Notes: generated from the letters alone by a model not told the origin. 64,000 nt of DNA from Agrobacterium sp. AGB01 (GCF_014851585.1 NZ_JACVAB010000001.1:558001-622000), one strand, 5' to 3'. Numbered from the stretch's first letter, positions 1-8,436 are shown. Program-made: numbers and translations.

Positions 1-238
1 CCTGGTTGAAGCGATCCAGAACTGGCAGATAAAACCGTCGGGTTCGGAAGGATACCGCACGGCGGAGGTCACGCTCGGCGGCGTTGATACAAACTGTCTC
101 GACTCCAGGGATATGCAGGCAAAAACCGTCCCAGGCCTGTATTTTATCGGTGAATGTGTTGATGTAACCGGCTGGCTTGGCGGTTACAATTTCCAGTGGG
201 CATGGGCGAGTGGCCATGCGGCAGGCGAAACGGCTTGA
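1..238 (+). CDS. NAD(P)/FAD-dependent oxidoreductase, HI0933/YhiN (BaiN-like) family, 3' end only
   Basis: Only the last 79 codons are present; the frame opens at base 2 and stops with TGA at 236-238. The visible tail reads GGVDTNCLDSRDMQAKTVPG, then LYFIGECVDVTGWLGGYN and a closing WAWASGHAAG. This is the C-terminal FAD-binding end typical of the HI0933-like flavoproteins, where the GE.vDvtGw.GGYN stretch contacts the flavin. The family's physiological substrate is generally unknown. The family assignment rests on this motif; the function of this copy cannot be inferred further because the N-terminal Rossmann fold lies outside the window. Confidence 0.85.
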   Translation, partial: LVEAIQNWQIKPSGSEGYRTAEVTLGGVDTNCLDSRDMQAKTVPGLYFIGECVDVTGWLGGYNFQWAWASGHAAGETA

Positions 239-257
239 TCTGTAATAAAACAACGAG

Positions 258-272
258 TTAAGTCATTTTTAA
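258..272 (+). promoter_or_regulatory. CtrA-like box 1 (TTAA-N7-TTAA)
   Basis: TTAAGTCATTTTTAA matches both half-sites of the alphaproteobacterial CtrA consensus TTAA-N7-TTAA. It lies in the short gap after the flavoprotein gene, 150 bp before the 44-codon ORF at 423 and 40 bp before a second perfect box. Binding by CtrA is inferred from the motif only. Confidence 0.5.
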
Positions 273-297
273 TGGCGATGGTGAAACACAGCGTTCA

Positions 298-313
298 TTA
301 AGGACTTGTTAAC
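298..313 (+). promoter_or_regulatory. CtrA-like box 2 (TTAA-N7-TTAAC)
   Basis: TTAAGGACTTGTTAAC matches the full extended consensus TTAA-N7-TTAAC. It lies 110 bp upstream of the ATG at 423, with a possible -10-like TTTATA near 350. With box 1 it forms a tandem pair with 40 bp between box starts, about four helical turns. Confidence 0.55.
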
Positions 314-422
314 AAGCGTCGAGGCATCCTGCTTGATACCAGCGCGGTTTATACCGTTACATGATGTGCTGCTGGGCGCCGCCAAGCGGCATGCCGGTTA
401 TGTTTCTCGTTAGGAACCGCTC

Positions 423-557
423 ATGAAAAACAACAGCAGACGTGCCCGCGCAATTGCTATTGCCCGCGCAGAGGGCAGTAAGCAGCTCCTCATCTTCAGA
501 CTGACGCTTATTGCCGCTGGTGCTTTCGCCACGCTTTGCGCGCTGCTGTTGGCGTAG
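423..557 (+). CDS. Small predicted membrane peptide, 44 residues
   Basis: The ORF starts at ATG 423 behind a plausible TAGGAA ribosome site and ends at TAG 555-557. The N-terminus is basic (MKNNSRRARAIAIARAEGSK), followed by one hydrophobic segment of about 22 residues (LIFRLTLIAAGAFATLCALL). That implies a single-pass inner-membrane peptide with a cytoplasmic basic tail. No family is recognised. Support for its being real comes from the ribosome site, the hydrophobic pattern and the two CtrA-like boxes upstream; there is no homology evidence. It could instead be a chance ORF in a transcribed leader. Confidence 0.5.
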   Translation: MKNNSRRARAIAIARAEGSKQLLIFRLTLIAAGAFATLCALLLA

Positions 558-574
558 TTTCTCGCAATCCAAAT

Positions 575-605
575 AGAAAAAAAAACCGGGCAGTGAACCG
601 CCCGG
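575..605 (-). terminator. Rho-independent terminator of the aceA transcript
   Basis: Read on the minus strand, CCGGGC and GCCCGG (bases 586-591 and 600-605) pair around an 8-base loop and are followed by nine T residues. It lies 22 bp past the stop of the small gene downstream of aceA. Confidence 0.85.
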
Positions 606-626
606 CTTGTTGTGTCCAGTTTAAGG

Positions 627-872
627 TCAGGCTGCCGCGTTGTTCTGGGCAACGATAACAGGGATCAACAGATCACCCCAATTGCCGCCGCCGCTGTGGT
701 GGCGTGCCGAGCGAACCAGCTCAACCGAAACACCCGCCTCAACCGCATTCATAACCGCCTGATTGAGGCGATGCAGATCATTGGCCAACATACGGATGGC
801 GGCCTGCTGGTCTTGTGTCATGGCCGAAGACTGTTCCTCGGCCCGCTCACGAACTCTCGAAATAGAAGCCAT
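627..872 (-). CDS. Small hypothetical protein downstream of aceA, 81 residues
   Basis: The ORF has a very strong ribosome site (AAAGGAGG followed by AAAAGGAA before the ATG at 872) and lies 65 bp downstream of the isocitrate lyase gene on the same strand, before a terminator, so it is probably cotranscribed. The protein is mostly helical and polar, with a central RMLANDLHRLNQAVMNAVEAG segment predicted from its sequence to form an amphipathic helix. There is no signal peptide, membrane span or catalytic motif. I do not recognise the family. A role linked to the glyoxylate shunt is only inferred from position. Confidence 0.75.
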   Translation of the reverse strand: MASISRVRERAEEQSSAMTQDQQAAIRMLANDLHRLNQAVMNAVEAGVSVELVRSARHHSGGGNWGDLLIPVIVAQNNAAA

Positions 873-937
873 TTCCTTTTCCTCCTTTGACGCATCGGTC
901 CCGATTGGACTTTTGATGCGAGGTTTCGCAGTGCCAG

Positions 938-2227
938 TTATTCAGCCGCAGGGCGGAACTGGTCGTGTTCAGTCGATTCATGCATGGCGGTTGTGGATGA
1001 TTGCCCGCCGGTAATTGCCACTGAGACCGCATCGAAATACCCGGTGCCAACTTCACGCTGGTGTTTTGTCGCCGTGTAACCGTTGATCTCGGCTTCAAAT
1101 TCAGCCTGCTGCAATTCCGAATAGGCGGCCATCTGCCGGTCCTTGTATCCGCGTGCCAGTTCAAACATGCCGTAGTTGAGCTGATGGAAACCGGCAAGTG
1201 TAATAAACTGGAACTTGTAACCCATTGCTCCAAGCTCACGCTGGAACTTGACAATGGTTGCGTCGTCCAGGTTCTTTTTCCAGTTGAATGATGGCGAGCA
1301 GTTATAGGCGAGCTTTTTGCCCGGATGAACCTTGTGCACGCCTTCGGCAAATTTGCGTGCCTGCTCGAGATCCGGTTTTGATGTCTCACACCAGATCAGG
1401 TCGCAGTAAGGCGCATAGGCATTGGCGCGTGCGATACAGGGTTCAAGACCGTTTTTGACGCGGTAGAAACCTTCAACCGTGCGGCCGGCATCGTAATCGA
1501 CGAAGGGCTGATCGCGTTCATCGATATCGGATGTCAAAAGCTTGGCAGCCTCGGCGTCGGTGCGGGCGATCACCAGTGTGGAGACACCCATGACGTCTGC
1601 GGCAAGGCGCGCAGCAGACAGATTACGGATATGGGCCGCTGTCGGGATCAGCACCTTGCCGCCCAGATGCCCGCATTTCTTTTCCGATGCCAGCTGGTCC
1701 TCATAGTGAACACCGGCGGCACCCGCCTCGATAAAGGCCTTCATGATTTCGAAGGCATTGAGCGGACCACCAAAACCGGCCTCCGCATCGGCAACAATCG
1801 GTGCAAACCATGTCTCCACCGACAGGCCCTTGCCCTCAGATGTTTCAATCTGGTCTGCCCGCTGCAGGGTGCGGTTGATGCGTTTTGCCAGCTCCGGTGC
1901 CGCGTTGGCAGGGTAGAGAGACTGATCAGGATACATGGCTGACGCAGTATTTGCGTCGGCGGCAACCTGCCAACCCGAGAGGTAAATCGCCTTCAAGCCG
2001 GCGCGAACCATCTGCATGGCCTGATTGCCCGACAGTGCTCCCAGCGCATTGATAAAATCATCCTGCTCCAGAAGCTGCCACAGTCTGTTTGCACCCATTT
2101 CCGCGAGGGAGTAACGAATGTCCACAGACCCGCGCAGACGCTTCACGTCTTCAGCGGTATATGTCCGCTCGATGCCGTCAAAACGGCCTTTGGGTGCGTT
2201 TGGTACCAGATTGTAAAAATCAGTCAT
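938..2227 (-). CDS. aceA: Isocitrate lyase
   Basis: This 429-residue enzyme cleaves isocitrate to glyoxylate and succinate, the first step of the glyoxylate shunt needed for growth on acetate and fatty acids. The catalytic signature KKCGHLGGK is present, as are the upstream Mg-binding region (ADAEAGFGG) and the later WCETSKPD and NCSPSFNW motifs, in the usual order for a full-length short-type lyase. I chose ATG 2227 ([10 protein letters not shown]) because a GGGAGAGAG ribosome site sits just upstream; a longer frame begins seven codons earlier. The gene is divergent from a ScfR/RamB-type regulator, a family known to control aceA in actinobacteria and some proteobacteria. Confidence 0.97.
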   Translation of the reverse strand: MTDFYNLVPNAPKGRFDGIERTYTAEDVKRLRGSVDIRYSLAEMGANRLWQLLEQDDFINALGALSGNQAMQMVRAGLKAIYLSGWQVAADANTASAMYPDQSLYPANAAPELAKRINRTLQRADQIETSEGKGLSVETWFAPIVADAEAGFGGPLNAFEIMKAFIEAGAAGVHYEDQLASEKKCGHLGGKVLIPTAAHIRNLSAARLAADVMGVSTLVIARTDAEAAKLLTSDIDERDQPFVDYDAGRTVEGFYRVKNGLEPCIARANAYAPYCDLIWCETSKPDLEQARKFAEGVHKVHPGKKLAYNCSPSFNWKKNLDDATIVKFQRELGAMGYKFQFITLAGFHQLNYGMFELARGYKDRQMAAYSELQQAEFEAEINGYTATKHQREVGTGYFDAVSVAITGGQSSTTAMHESTEHDQFRPAAE

Positions 2228-2397
2228 ATCTCTCTCCCGTATGTACAAATAGAAAAGGAGACGTTTCTTCCTAAAAGAATGTCTCAGATTTCTATGACTG
2301 AATTTACATAATCACTCCGTTTAGTTCTATTGGAAACATAAAATCAGTGACTTGAAAGAGGTTAGGATGTAGTATCTTTTACTGACAGCTGTAGTAA

Positions 2398-2450
2398 AGT
2401 TGTAAAATTGTAAAAATAACGACAGCTCGATCTTGTAATATTCTTGTCAA
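2398..2450 (+). promoter_or_regulatory. Repeated TTGTAA half-sites in the aceA/scfR divergent promoter region
   Basis: The 235-bp divergent region is AT-rich. TTGTAA occurs at 2400-2405, 2408-2413 and 2433-2438, followed by TTGTCAA at 2444-2450. The first two copies are 8 bp apart. Such clustered repeats just before the regulator start resemble an autoregulatory operator; the bound protein (perhaps the adjacent ScfR-like regulator) is inferred from position. Confidence 0.35.
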
Positions 2451-2462
2451 AGGGAGGAGCCT

Positions 2463-3881
2463 GTGGCGGAGAATAAGATTTTTGCAGGCCCGCGTGTGCG
2501 GCGCATGCGCAATGGCCTTGGTTTGACGCAGACCTCCATGGCAGAGGGGTTGGGCATTTCGCCGTCCTATCTCAACCTGATCGAACGCAACCAGCGCCCC
2601 TTGACCGTGCAGCTGCTGTTGAAGCTGGCGTCTGTGTACAAGATTGACCTGGATGAATTACAGGGTGAAAGCGGCGGTGTTGCCACGCAGTTACGGGAAG
2701 TGTTTGCCGATCCGCTGCTGACGGGGGAGGTGCCATCTCCGCAGGAACTGGTCGAGGTGGCAGATGCTGCACCCAATGTGGCCGGCGGCATCATGAAACT
2801 GTATCGGGCCTACCGCGAACAGGCTGAACGGCTGTCTGACCTGGCGGGCTTGATGGCGAGGGATGGTCAAGGATCGTCTCTTTCATCGGCGCGGTTGCCG
2901 ATTGATGAGGTGCGCGATGCCTTTGAACATTGCAGCTATTATTTTGCGGCGATCGATGACGCGGCCGAAACATTCCATGAGCAGTTGAAACCGGGTGACG
3001 ACCTGCCGGCAGCCTTGAAAACCTGGCTGCAGAAAACGCACGGCGTCGTGGTGCGCACCTTGCCCATCCATGCGATGCCAAATCTTCGCAGACGGTATGA
3101 CAGGCATTCCATGCGGCTGTTTCTGTCCGAACGGTTGTCACCTTTTGACCGGCTGCAGGAAATGGCGATGGAGGCATGCCTTCTGATGCTCCAGCCGGAG
3201 ATACAGGCGTCGCTGGAAACACTGGACCTCAGTAGCCCAGAAGCCAAACGCCTGGCGCGTTTTGAGCTTGCCCGCTACGCTGCTCATGCCCTGATCATGC
3301 CTTACGGCTCATTTCTCGCGGCGGCTCAGCGTTTCAGATATGATCTGGATCTTCTCGCCTCACGGTTTCAGGTATCCTTTGAGCAGGTCGCCAATCGACT
3401 TGTCTCTTTGGGTCGGTCGAGTGCGCCTGGCATTGCCTTTTTCCTGATGGAGATTGATCAGGCGGGCAATCGCTTTCGCAAGATCGGGGCGCATGGCTTT
3501 CCGCATTCCAGCTTTGGTGGCCTCTGTCCGCGGCTCAATATCCACGCTGCCTTCAGTCAGCCGGGACAACTTATGGCCGAAGCGGCCGAGGTGCTGGATG
3601 GGGACACGTTTTTGACAATCGCCAGAACGATCGAGGGTCCAAAAACAGCCTTTGGTGAAAGGGTGCGGCGCACAGCGATTTTGCTGGCCTGCGATATCAC
3701 TCAGGGCGCCGAGACAATCTATGGTGATGTTGCCAGAGTAACCAGTGGAACCGTTGGCATCGGGGTTTCCTGTCGTCTGTGCGAACGCTCCGGTTGTCTC
3801 TCAAGAGCACAAGCGCCGGTAACCCGTCCATTGGGTTTGGATGAAATGGTTACAGGATTGAGTGTTTTTGATTTTCAGTAA
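2463..3881 (+). CDS. ScfR/RamB-type transcriptional regulator (XRE HTH plus DUF955-like and DUF2083 regions)
   Basis: The 472-residue protein starts at GTG 2463 behind GGGAGGAG. Residues about 10-63 are an XRE helix-turn-helix (RRMRNGLGLTQTSMAEGLGI, then SYLNLIERNQRP). The middle contains a region equivalent to the ImmA/IrrE fold, but its usual HExxH zinc motif is replaced (LARFELARYAAHALIMPYGS). The C-terminus has a Cys cluster, CRLCERSGCLSR, typical of short-chain fatty acyl regulators. Known relatives (RamB, PrpC-type ScfRs) sense acyl-CoA status and control aceA, prp or acetate genes. Divergence from aceA makes regulation of the glyoxylate shunt the best inference. Confidence 0.9.
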   Translation: MAENKIFAGPRVRRMRNGLGLTQTSMAEGLGISPSYLNLIERNQRPLTVQLLLKLASVYKIDLDELQGESGGVATQLREVFADPLLTGEVPSPQELVEVADAAPNVAGGIMKLYRAYREQAERLSDLAGLMARDGQGSSLSSARLPIDEVRDAFEHCSYYFAAIDDAAETFHEQLKPGDDLPAALKTWLQKTHGVVVRTLPIHAMPNLRRRYDRHSMRLFLSERLSPFDRLQEMAMEACLLMLQPEIQASLETLDLSSPEAKRLARFELARYAAHALIMPYGSFLAAAQRFRYDLDLLASRFQVSFEQVANRLVSLGRSSAPGIAFFLMEIDQAGNRFRKIGAHGFPHSSFGGLCPRLNIHAAFSQPGQLMAEAAEVLDGDTFLTIARTIEGPKTAFGERVRRTAILLACDITQGAETIYGDVARVTSGTVGIGVSCRLCERSGCLSRAQAPVTRPLGLDEMVTGLSVFDFQ

Positions 3882-4009
3882 CTCCAAAAAAGTGAAGTGG
3901 GAAAATTCTGCACTGCACATTTCCCGCTTGCCGATAATCTTTTTCCTTTCTAGTCTCATTCAAAAAGGGGATGCCGCCTGCTTCGAAAGGCGTATTAACA
4001 GGAGAAATC

Positions 4010-5104
4010 ATGACGCAGCGCTCACTTGGTATGTCTGTCGCCTTCGCCGCAATGTTGATGGCCGGTACGGCCCTCGCACAGGAAAAAGTGGTCCATGTTT
4101 ACAACTGGTCCGATTATATCGACGAATCGATCCTGACCGATTTCACCAAGGAAACCGGCATCAAGGTTGTCTACGACGTTTTTGACAGCAACGAGCTGGT
4201 GGAGACCAAGTTGCTGGCCGGTAACTCCGGTTACGACGTTGTCGTGCCAACTGCACCGTTCCTCGCCCGCCAGATCCAGGCAGGTGTGTTTCAGAAGCTC
4301 GACAAATCCAAAATTCCAAACCTTAGCAACATGTGGCCGGAAGTCAGTGAGCGTCTCGCCAAGTACGACCCCGGCAATGAATATGCCGTGAACTACATGT
4401 GGGGCACAACAGGCATTGGTTACAATGTCGACAAGGTTAAAGCAGCTCTCGGTGACGTGAAAATCGATAGCTGGGATATTCTGTTCAAGCCTGAAAATGC
4501 CGAAAAGCTGAAGAGCTGTGGCATCAACATTCTTGATGCTTCGGACGAAACCTTCGCAATTGCAATGAACTACATCGGCAAGGATCCGGACAGCAAGGAA
4601 GCTGCTGATCTGGAAGCTGGTGGTGAAGTCTACAAGGCGATCCGTCCATCGGTAAAGACCTTCAACTCGTCTGCCTATATCGACGAACTTGCCAATGGCG
4701 ATACCTGCATCACCATTGGTTGGTCCGGTGACATTCTTCAGGCCAAGACGCGCGCTGAAGAAGCCAAGAACGGTGTGACTGTCGACTACGTCATTCCGAA
4801 GGAAGGCACCTACATGTGGTTTGACAACCTTGCCATTCCTGCGGATGCCAAGAATGTTGACGAAGCTCATGCCTTCATCAACTACCTGATGAAGCCGGAA
4901 GTCATCGCCAAGGCGTCTGATTATGTTCAGTACGCCAACGGCAACTTGGCATCACAGGCGTTGATGGATGAAGCCGTTTCCAAGAACCCGGCGGTTTATC
5001 CTGACGAAGCGACGATGAAGAAGCTCTTCACCATCTCCCCTTATGGACCGAGAGAACAGCGCGTTCTGAACCGCGTCTGGACACAGATAAAAACCGGTAG
5101 CTGA
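4010..5104 (+). CDS. potF: Putrescine/spermidine ABC transporter, periplasmic binding protein
   Basis: This 364-residue protein starts at ATG 4010 (ribosome site GGAG five bases upstream) rather than at the in-frame ATG 3971. It has a Sec signal peptide ending GTALA-QEK, so the mature protein is periplasmic. The early VVHVYNWSDYID and DSNELVETKLLAG segments are hallmarks of the PotD/PotF family, which capture polyamines and deliver them to the membrane permeases. It is the first gene of a four-gene operon with ATPase and two permeases. The match to PotF over PotD is by overall similarity and operon type; specificity for putrescine is inferred. Confidence 0.93.
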   Translation: MTQRSLGMSVAFAAMLMAGTALAQEKVVHVYNWSDYIDESILTDFTKETGIKVVYDVFDSNELVETKLLAGNSGYDVVVPTAPFLARQIQAGVFQKLDKSKIPNLSNMWPEVSERLAKYDPGNEYAVNYMWGTTGIGYNVDKVKAALGDVKIDSWDILFKPENAEKLKSCGINILDASDETFAIAMNYIGKDPDSKEAADLEAGGEVYKAIRPSVKTFNSSAYIDELANGDTCITIGWSGDILQAKTRAEEAKNGVTVDYVIPKEGTYMWFDNLAIPADAKNVDEAHAFINYLMKPEVIAKASDYVQYANGNLASQALMDEAVSKNPAVYPDEATMKKLFTISPYGPREQRVLNRVWTQIKTGS

Positions 5105-5109
5105 TTTTG

Positions 5110-5180
5110 GGCCCGCTGGTTTAGAAACGGCCGGCGGGCGCGTTTCTGACCATTGGTTGCCAGCTTATTGGGCTGGCAAC
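5110..5180 (+). promoter_or_regulatory. Two stem-loops in the potF-potG spacer
   Basis: GCCCGCTGG (5111-5119) pairs with CCGGCGGGC (5131-5139), with one G-U pair, and GTTGCCAGC (5156-5164) pairs perfectly with GCTGGCAAC (5172-5180). Neither has a T-tract. Hairpins after a binding-protein gene commonly protect the upstream message and set it above the permease genes; that role is inferred here. Confidence 0.5.
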
Positions 5181-5221
5181 TACCATTTGCCCGCCTCATT
5201 GTTATTTTTAGGGGATTGCGA

Positions 5222-6379
5222 ATGGCGAAGTCTCTCGGACCTGTAAAACGAAAATTCAGTCCCTGGGACGATCCCGCATCCGTACCCTTCATCCGGTTTG
5301 AAAACATCACCAAACGCTTTGGTGATTTTGTCGCCGTCAACAATCTGACACTTGATATCTATGAACGTGAGTTCTTCTCGCTGCTGGGACCATCCGGCTG
5401 TGGCAAGACCACGCTGATGCGCATGCTGGCCGGTTTTGAAGAGCCGACGGAAGGCCGTATCCTGCTGCAAGGCAAGGATATTTCAGGTACCCCGCCGCAC
5501 AAACGACCGACCAACATGATGTTTCAATCCTACGCACTTTTCCCGCACATGACGGTCGAAAAGAACATTGCGTTCGGCCTGGAGCAGGATGGTTTGCCCA
5601 AGGCCGACATATCGGCGCGTGTTGAAGAAATGCTGCGCATGGTCAAGCTGACGGAGTTTGCAAAACGCAAACCAAGTCAGCTGTCGGGCGGTCAAAGACA
5701 GCGCGTTGCTCTGGCGCGCTCGATTGCCAAACGCCCGAAGGTTCTGTTGCTGGATGAGCCGCTTGGCGCGCTAGACAAAAAACTGCGCGAAGAAACCCAG
5801 TTCGAACTCATGGATATCCAGCAAAGCCTGGGCCTGACCTTCCTGATTGTGACCCACGATCAGGAAGAGGCGATGACCGTTTCCGACCGTATCGCGGTCA
5901 TGGACAAGGGTAATGTGGTTCAGGTTGCCACTCCTGCGGAAATCTATGAGGCACCCAACAGCCGCTATGTTGCGGACTTCATTGGCGATATCAACATATT
6001 CGAGGCAACCGTGTCGTCCAATATGGCAGGTGTCGGCAAACCCGGAACCGTCCTTCTCGATTGTGAAGGTTTGGGTGTGACAGTCGAGCAGGATTGCAAG
6101 GCCGTAGTAGGCAGCAAGGTTGCCTTTGCCATTCGACCGGAAAAGGTCCGTATCACCATCGATCCACCAGCAGATACCACGACAAATGCAGTCAGTGGGC
6201 AGGTCTGGGACATCGGTTATCTCGGGGACTTCTCGGTGTTCCTCGTCAAGTTGGCGGACGGCCGCATCATGCGTGCGGCTCAAGCCAACGTGTCCCGCCT
6301 TGTTGATCGCCCGATCACCTTTGATGATACGGTGTGGCTCAACTGGCGACCAGATTCCGGTATGGTTTTGACCAACTAA
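5222..6379 (+). CDS. potG: Putrescine ABC transporter, ATP-binding protein
   Basis: The 385-residue ATPase starts at ATG 5222 behind AGGGGAT. It carries Walker A GPSGCGKTT, Q-loop MMFQSYALFPHM, signature LSGGQRQRVALARS, Walker B VLLLDEPLGALD and the H-loop VTHDQEEA, all intact. The C-terminal part has the TOBE-type extension (FAIRPEKV) found in MalK/PotA-type ATPases. It would energise polyamine import through the two following permeases. The stop is 11 bp before potH, consistent with one transcript. Confidence 0.95.
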   Translation: MAKSLGPVKRKFSPWDDPASVPFIRFENITKRFGDFVAVNNLTLDIYEREFFSLLGPSGCGKTTLMRMLAGFEEPTEGRILLQGKDISGTPPHKRPTNMMFQSYALFPHMTVEKNIAFGLEQDGLPKADISARVEEMLRMVKLTEFAKRKPSQLSGGQRQRVALARSIAKRPKVLLLDEPLGALDKKLREETQFELMDIQQSLGLTFLIVTHDQEEAMTVSDRIAVMDKGNVVQVATPAEIYEAPNSRYVADFIGDINIFEATVSSNMAGVGKPGTVLLDCEGLGVTVEQDCKAVVGSKVAFAIRPEKVRITIDPPADTTTNAVSGQVWDIGYLGDFSVFLVKLADGRIMRAAQANVSRLVDRPITFDDTVWLNWRPDSGMVLTN

Positions 6380-6390
6380 GGGAGGTTCTT

Positions 6391-7296
6391 ATGGCAACGG
6401 CCTCTTCGGAAAACAAACAAAGTCTTGCACGCTGGTTGGTAGTAGCAATTCCTTATTTCTGGCTACTGCTGTTTTTTGCCGTGCCGTTTTTTATCATTGT
6501 CAAAATATCGCTGTCTGGTACGGCGATTGCCATGCCGCCTTATACGCCGGTTTTTGAGGGTTTCGGCGCTATCGGCGATTTTCTATCGCAACTCAATTTT
6601 GACAATTACCTCTTTCTCACTGAAGACGCACTTTACGTGAATGCCTATTTTTCTTCGGTAAGAATTGCCTTCATTTCGACGCTGATGTTGCTGCTGATCG
6701 GGTATCCGATGGCACTTGCCATGGCGCGTGCACCGTCCACCATTCGCCCGACCTTGGTGATGCTGGTGATCCTGCCATTCTGGACCTCGTTCCTGATCCG
6801 CGTTTATTCATGGATCGGAATTCTGAAACCAGAGGGGCTGTTGACAGTGTTCCTGCAATGGCTGGGACTTATGGCGCCTGATCAGCAGGTCCATATCTTC
6901 CGTACGGAAACGGCCGTGTTTATCGGCATGGTTTATTCGTATCTGCCATTCATGGTGCTGCCGCTTTATTCAGCCTTGGAAAAACTCGACAATACCCTAT
7001 TGGAGGCGGCAACCGACCTTGGTTGCCCACCATGGAAAGCCTTCTGGAAAATTACCTTCCCGCTTTCCATGCCGGGTGTGATTGCCGGCTCCATGATCTG
7101 CTTCATCCCGATTACGGGTGAATTTGTTATCCCTGATCTGCTGGGTGGTGCGGAAACATTAATGATCGGCAAGACATTGTGGACCGAGTTCTTCGGAAAC
7201 CGTGACTGGCCAATTGCCTCGGCTGTTGCCGTGCTTCTTCTTCTGGTGCTGGTGGTTCCTATCGCCATCTTCCAAAACCAGCAGCAGAAAGTGTGA
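6391..7296 (+). CDS. potH: Putrescine ABC transporter permease, subunit 1
   Basis: The 301-residue membrane protein starts at ATG 6391 behind GGGAGG. It has about six hydrophobic spans and the cytoplasmic EAA loop (LLEAATDLGCPPWKAFWKIT), which docks onto the ATPase. An N-terminal cytoplasmic stretch precedes the first span, as in PotB/PotH permeases. It pairs with potI, whose start lies 10 bp downstream. Confidence 0.93.
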   Translation: MATASSENKQSLARWLVVAIPYFWLLLFFAVPFFIIVKISLSGTAIAMPPYTPVFEGFGAIGDFLSQLNFDNYLFLTEDALYVNAYFSSVRIAFISTLMLLLIGYPMALAMARAPSTIRPTLVMLVILPFWTSFLIRVYSWIGILKPEGLLTVFLQWLGLMAPDQQVHIFRTETAVFIGMVYSYLPFMVLPLYSALEKLDNTLLEAATDLGCPPWKAFWKITFPLSMPGVIAGSMICFIPITGEFVIPDLLGGAETLMIGKTLWTEFFGNRDWPIASAVAVLLLLVLVVPIAIFQNQQQKV

Positions 7297-7306
7297 GGGC
7301 AGGGCG

Positions 7307-8128
7307 ATGAAGAACAGAAAGTTTGACGTAACCGTCCTTACCCTCGGGTTTGCGTTTCTTTATATCCCGATCATCATTCTGGTGATCTATTCGTTCAATG
7401 CCTCTAAGTTGGTCACCGTATGGGGTGGTTTCTCCCTGCAATGGTACAGTGCCATGTGGTCAAACCAGGGGCTGATGGATGCCGCCTGGGTGACAGCCCG
7501 GGTCGGTGTGTTGAGCGCCACCCTTGGCACTATCCTCGGCACATTGGCAGCGCTGTCGCTGGTACGCTTTGCCCGGTTTCCGGGACGCATGCTGTTTTCC
7601 GGTATGATCTATGCACCGCTCGTCATGCCAGAAGTCATCACCGGTCTTTCGCTGTTGCTGTTGTTTGTGGCGGTTGGTGTCGACAGAGGGTTCTGGACGG
7701 TGGTCATTGCCCACACCACATTCACCATGTGTTACGTGGCAATCGTCGTGCAATCACGCCTTTTGACCTTTGATCGCAGTCTTGAAGAAGCGGCGCAGGA
7801 TCTTGGTTGCCCACCTGTCAAAACCTTCTTCCGCATTACCTTGCCACTTATTCTCCCTGCGGTTCTTGCAGGCTGGATGCTGGCATTTACCCTGTCGCTT
7901 GACGATCTGGTTATTGCCAGCTTTGCGACAGGACCGGGAGCCACGACGCTGCCCATCAAGATCTACTCGCAAGTTCGCCTTGGTGTGACACCAGAAATCA
8001 ATGCGATTTGTACGATCCTGATCGGTCTGGTCACCATGGGTGTGATCTTTGCGTCGATTGCCTCGAAACGGACGGAGCTGCAACGCATTCGTGATGAGCA
8101 TGCGGCGGCCAAGGCTGCGGCAGGCTGA
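7307..8128 (+). CDS. potI: Putrescine ABC transporter permease, subunit 2
   Basis: The 273-residue permease starts at ATG 7307 behind AGGGCG. It has six predicted membrane spans and an EAA loop (LEEAAQDLGCPPVKTFFRIT) for ATPase coupling. It closes the potFGHI operon. It is of the PotC/PotI type, shorter at the N-terminus than its partner PotH. A strong terminator appears only about 280 bp downstream, after a structured intergenic segment that I treat as a separate candidate RNA. Confidence 0.93.
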   Translation: MKNRKFDVTVLTLGFAFLYIPIIILVIYSFNASKLVTVWGGFSLQWYSAMWSNQGLMDAAWVTARVGVLSATLGTILGTLAALSLVRFARFPGRMLFSGMIYAPLVMPEVITGLSLLLLFVAVGVDRGFWTVVIAHTTFTMCYVAIVVQSRLLTFDRSLEEAAQDLGCPPVKTFFRITLPLILPAVLAGWMLAFTLSLDDLVIASFATGPGATTLPIKIYSQVRLGVTPEINAICTILIGLVTMGVIFASIASKRTELQRIRDEHAAAKAAAG

Positions 8129-8275
8129 ACAGCATTGTAGGTTTGAAGCTATCAGGCGCGTCAGGGTCAAACTCTGGCGCGCTTTGCATTTGGCTCTAAG
8201 GCAATCCGGTGTCGGTTTAAGGCATATGTCAAAAGACATGCGCGAGTTTTTGCCATTGATAGATTGGGGCGGTTT

Positions 8276-8290
8276 TTAACACACTGTTAA
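8276..8290 (+). promoter_or_regulatory. CtrA-like box upstream of the candidate sRNA
   Basis: TTAACACACTGTTAA has both perfect half-sites with a 7-base spacer. It lies about 30 bp before the first hairpin of the putative RNA, where a CtrA site overlapping a -35 region would be expected. Confidence 0.5.
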
Positions 8291-8317
8291 GAGGCGTTTG
8301 ACAAAAGTAAACCAACG

Positions 8318-8436
8318 TGGGGCCATCCGATGAGTGGATGGCGCAAGGACCTCTGGTCCTACAGACATGATGTCGGCCTACTCCTCCTTTCGTTGAACAG
8401 CATTAATTTTTAAGGCAGCGTTAGCTGCCTTTCTTT
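8318..8436 (+). ncRNA. Candidate small RNA with two hairpins, anti-Shine-Dalgarno-like stretch and terminator
   Basis: The stretch between potI and the convergent permease gene holds three ordered hairpins: GCCATCC/GGATGGC (8322-8328 and 8336-8342, 7 bp), AGGACC/GGTCCT (8346-8351 and 8355-8360, 6 bp) and the terminator at 8412-8431. Between hairpins 2 and 3 lies a pyrimidine-rich single strand, CTACTCCTCCTTT, able to pair with ribosome-binding sites. A CtrA-like box precedes it. No ORF with a ribosome site fits. The layout is that of a roughly 120-nt trans-acting bacterial sRNA; it could instead be the 3' untranslated region of the pot transcript. The 5' end is a guess. Confidence 0.5.

Noticed and set aside
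4022..4870. A 282-codon minus-strand frame opposite potF
   Set aside because: Shadow of the binding-protein gene; no ribosome site or motif.
8049..8279. A 76-codon plus frame after potI
   Set aside because: It overlaps potI out of frame, has no ribosome site and stops before the candidate RNA.
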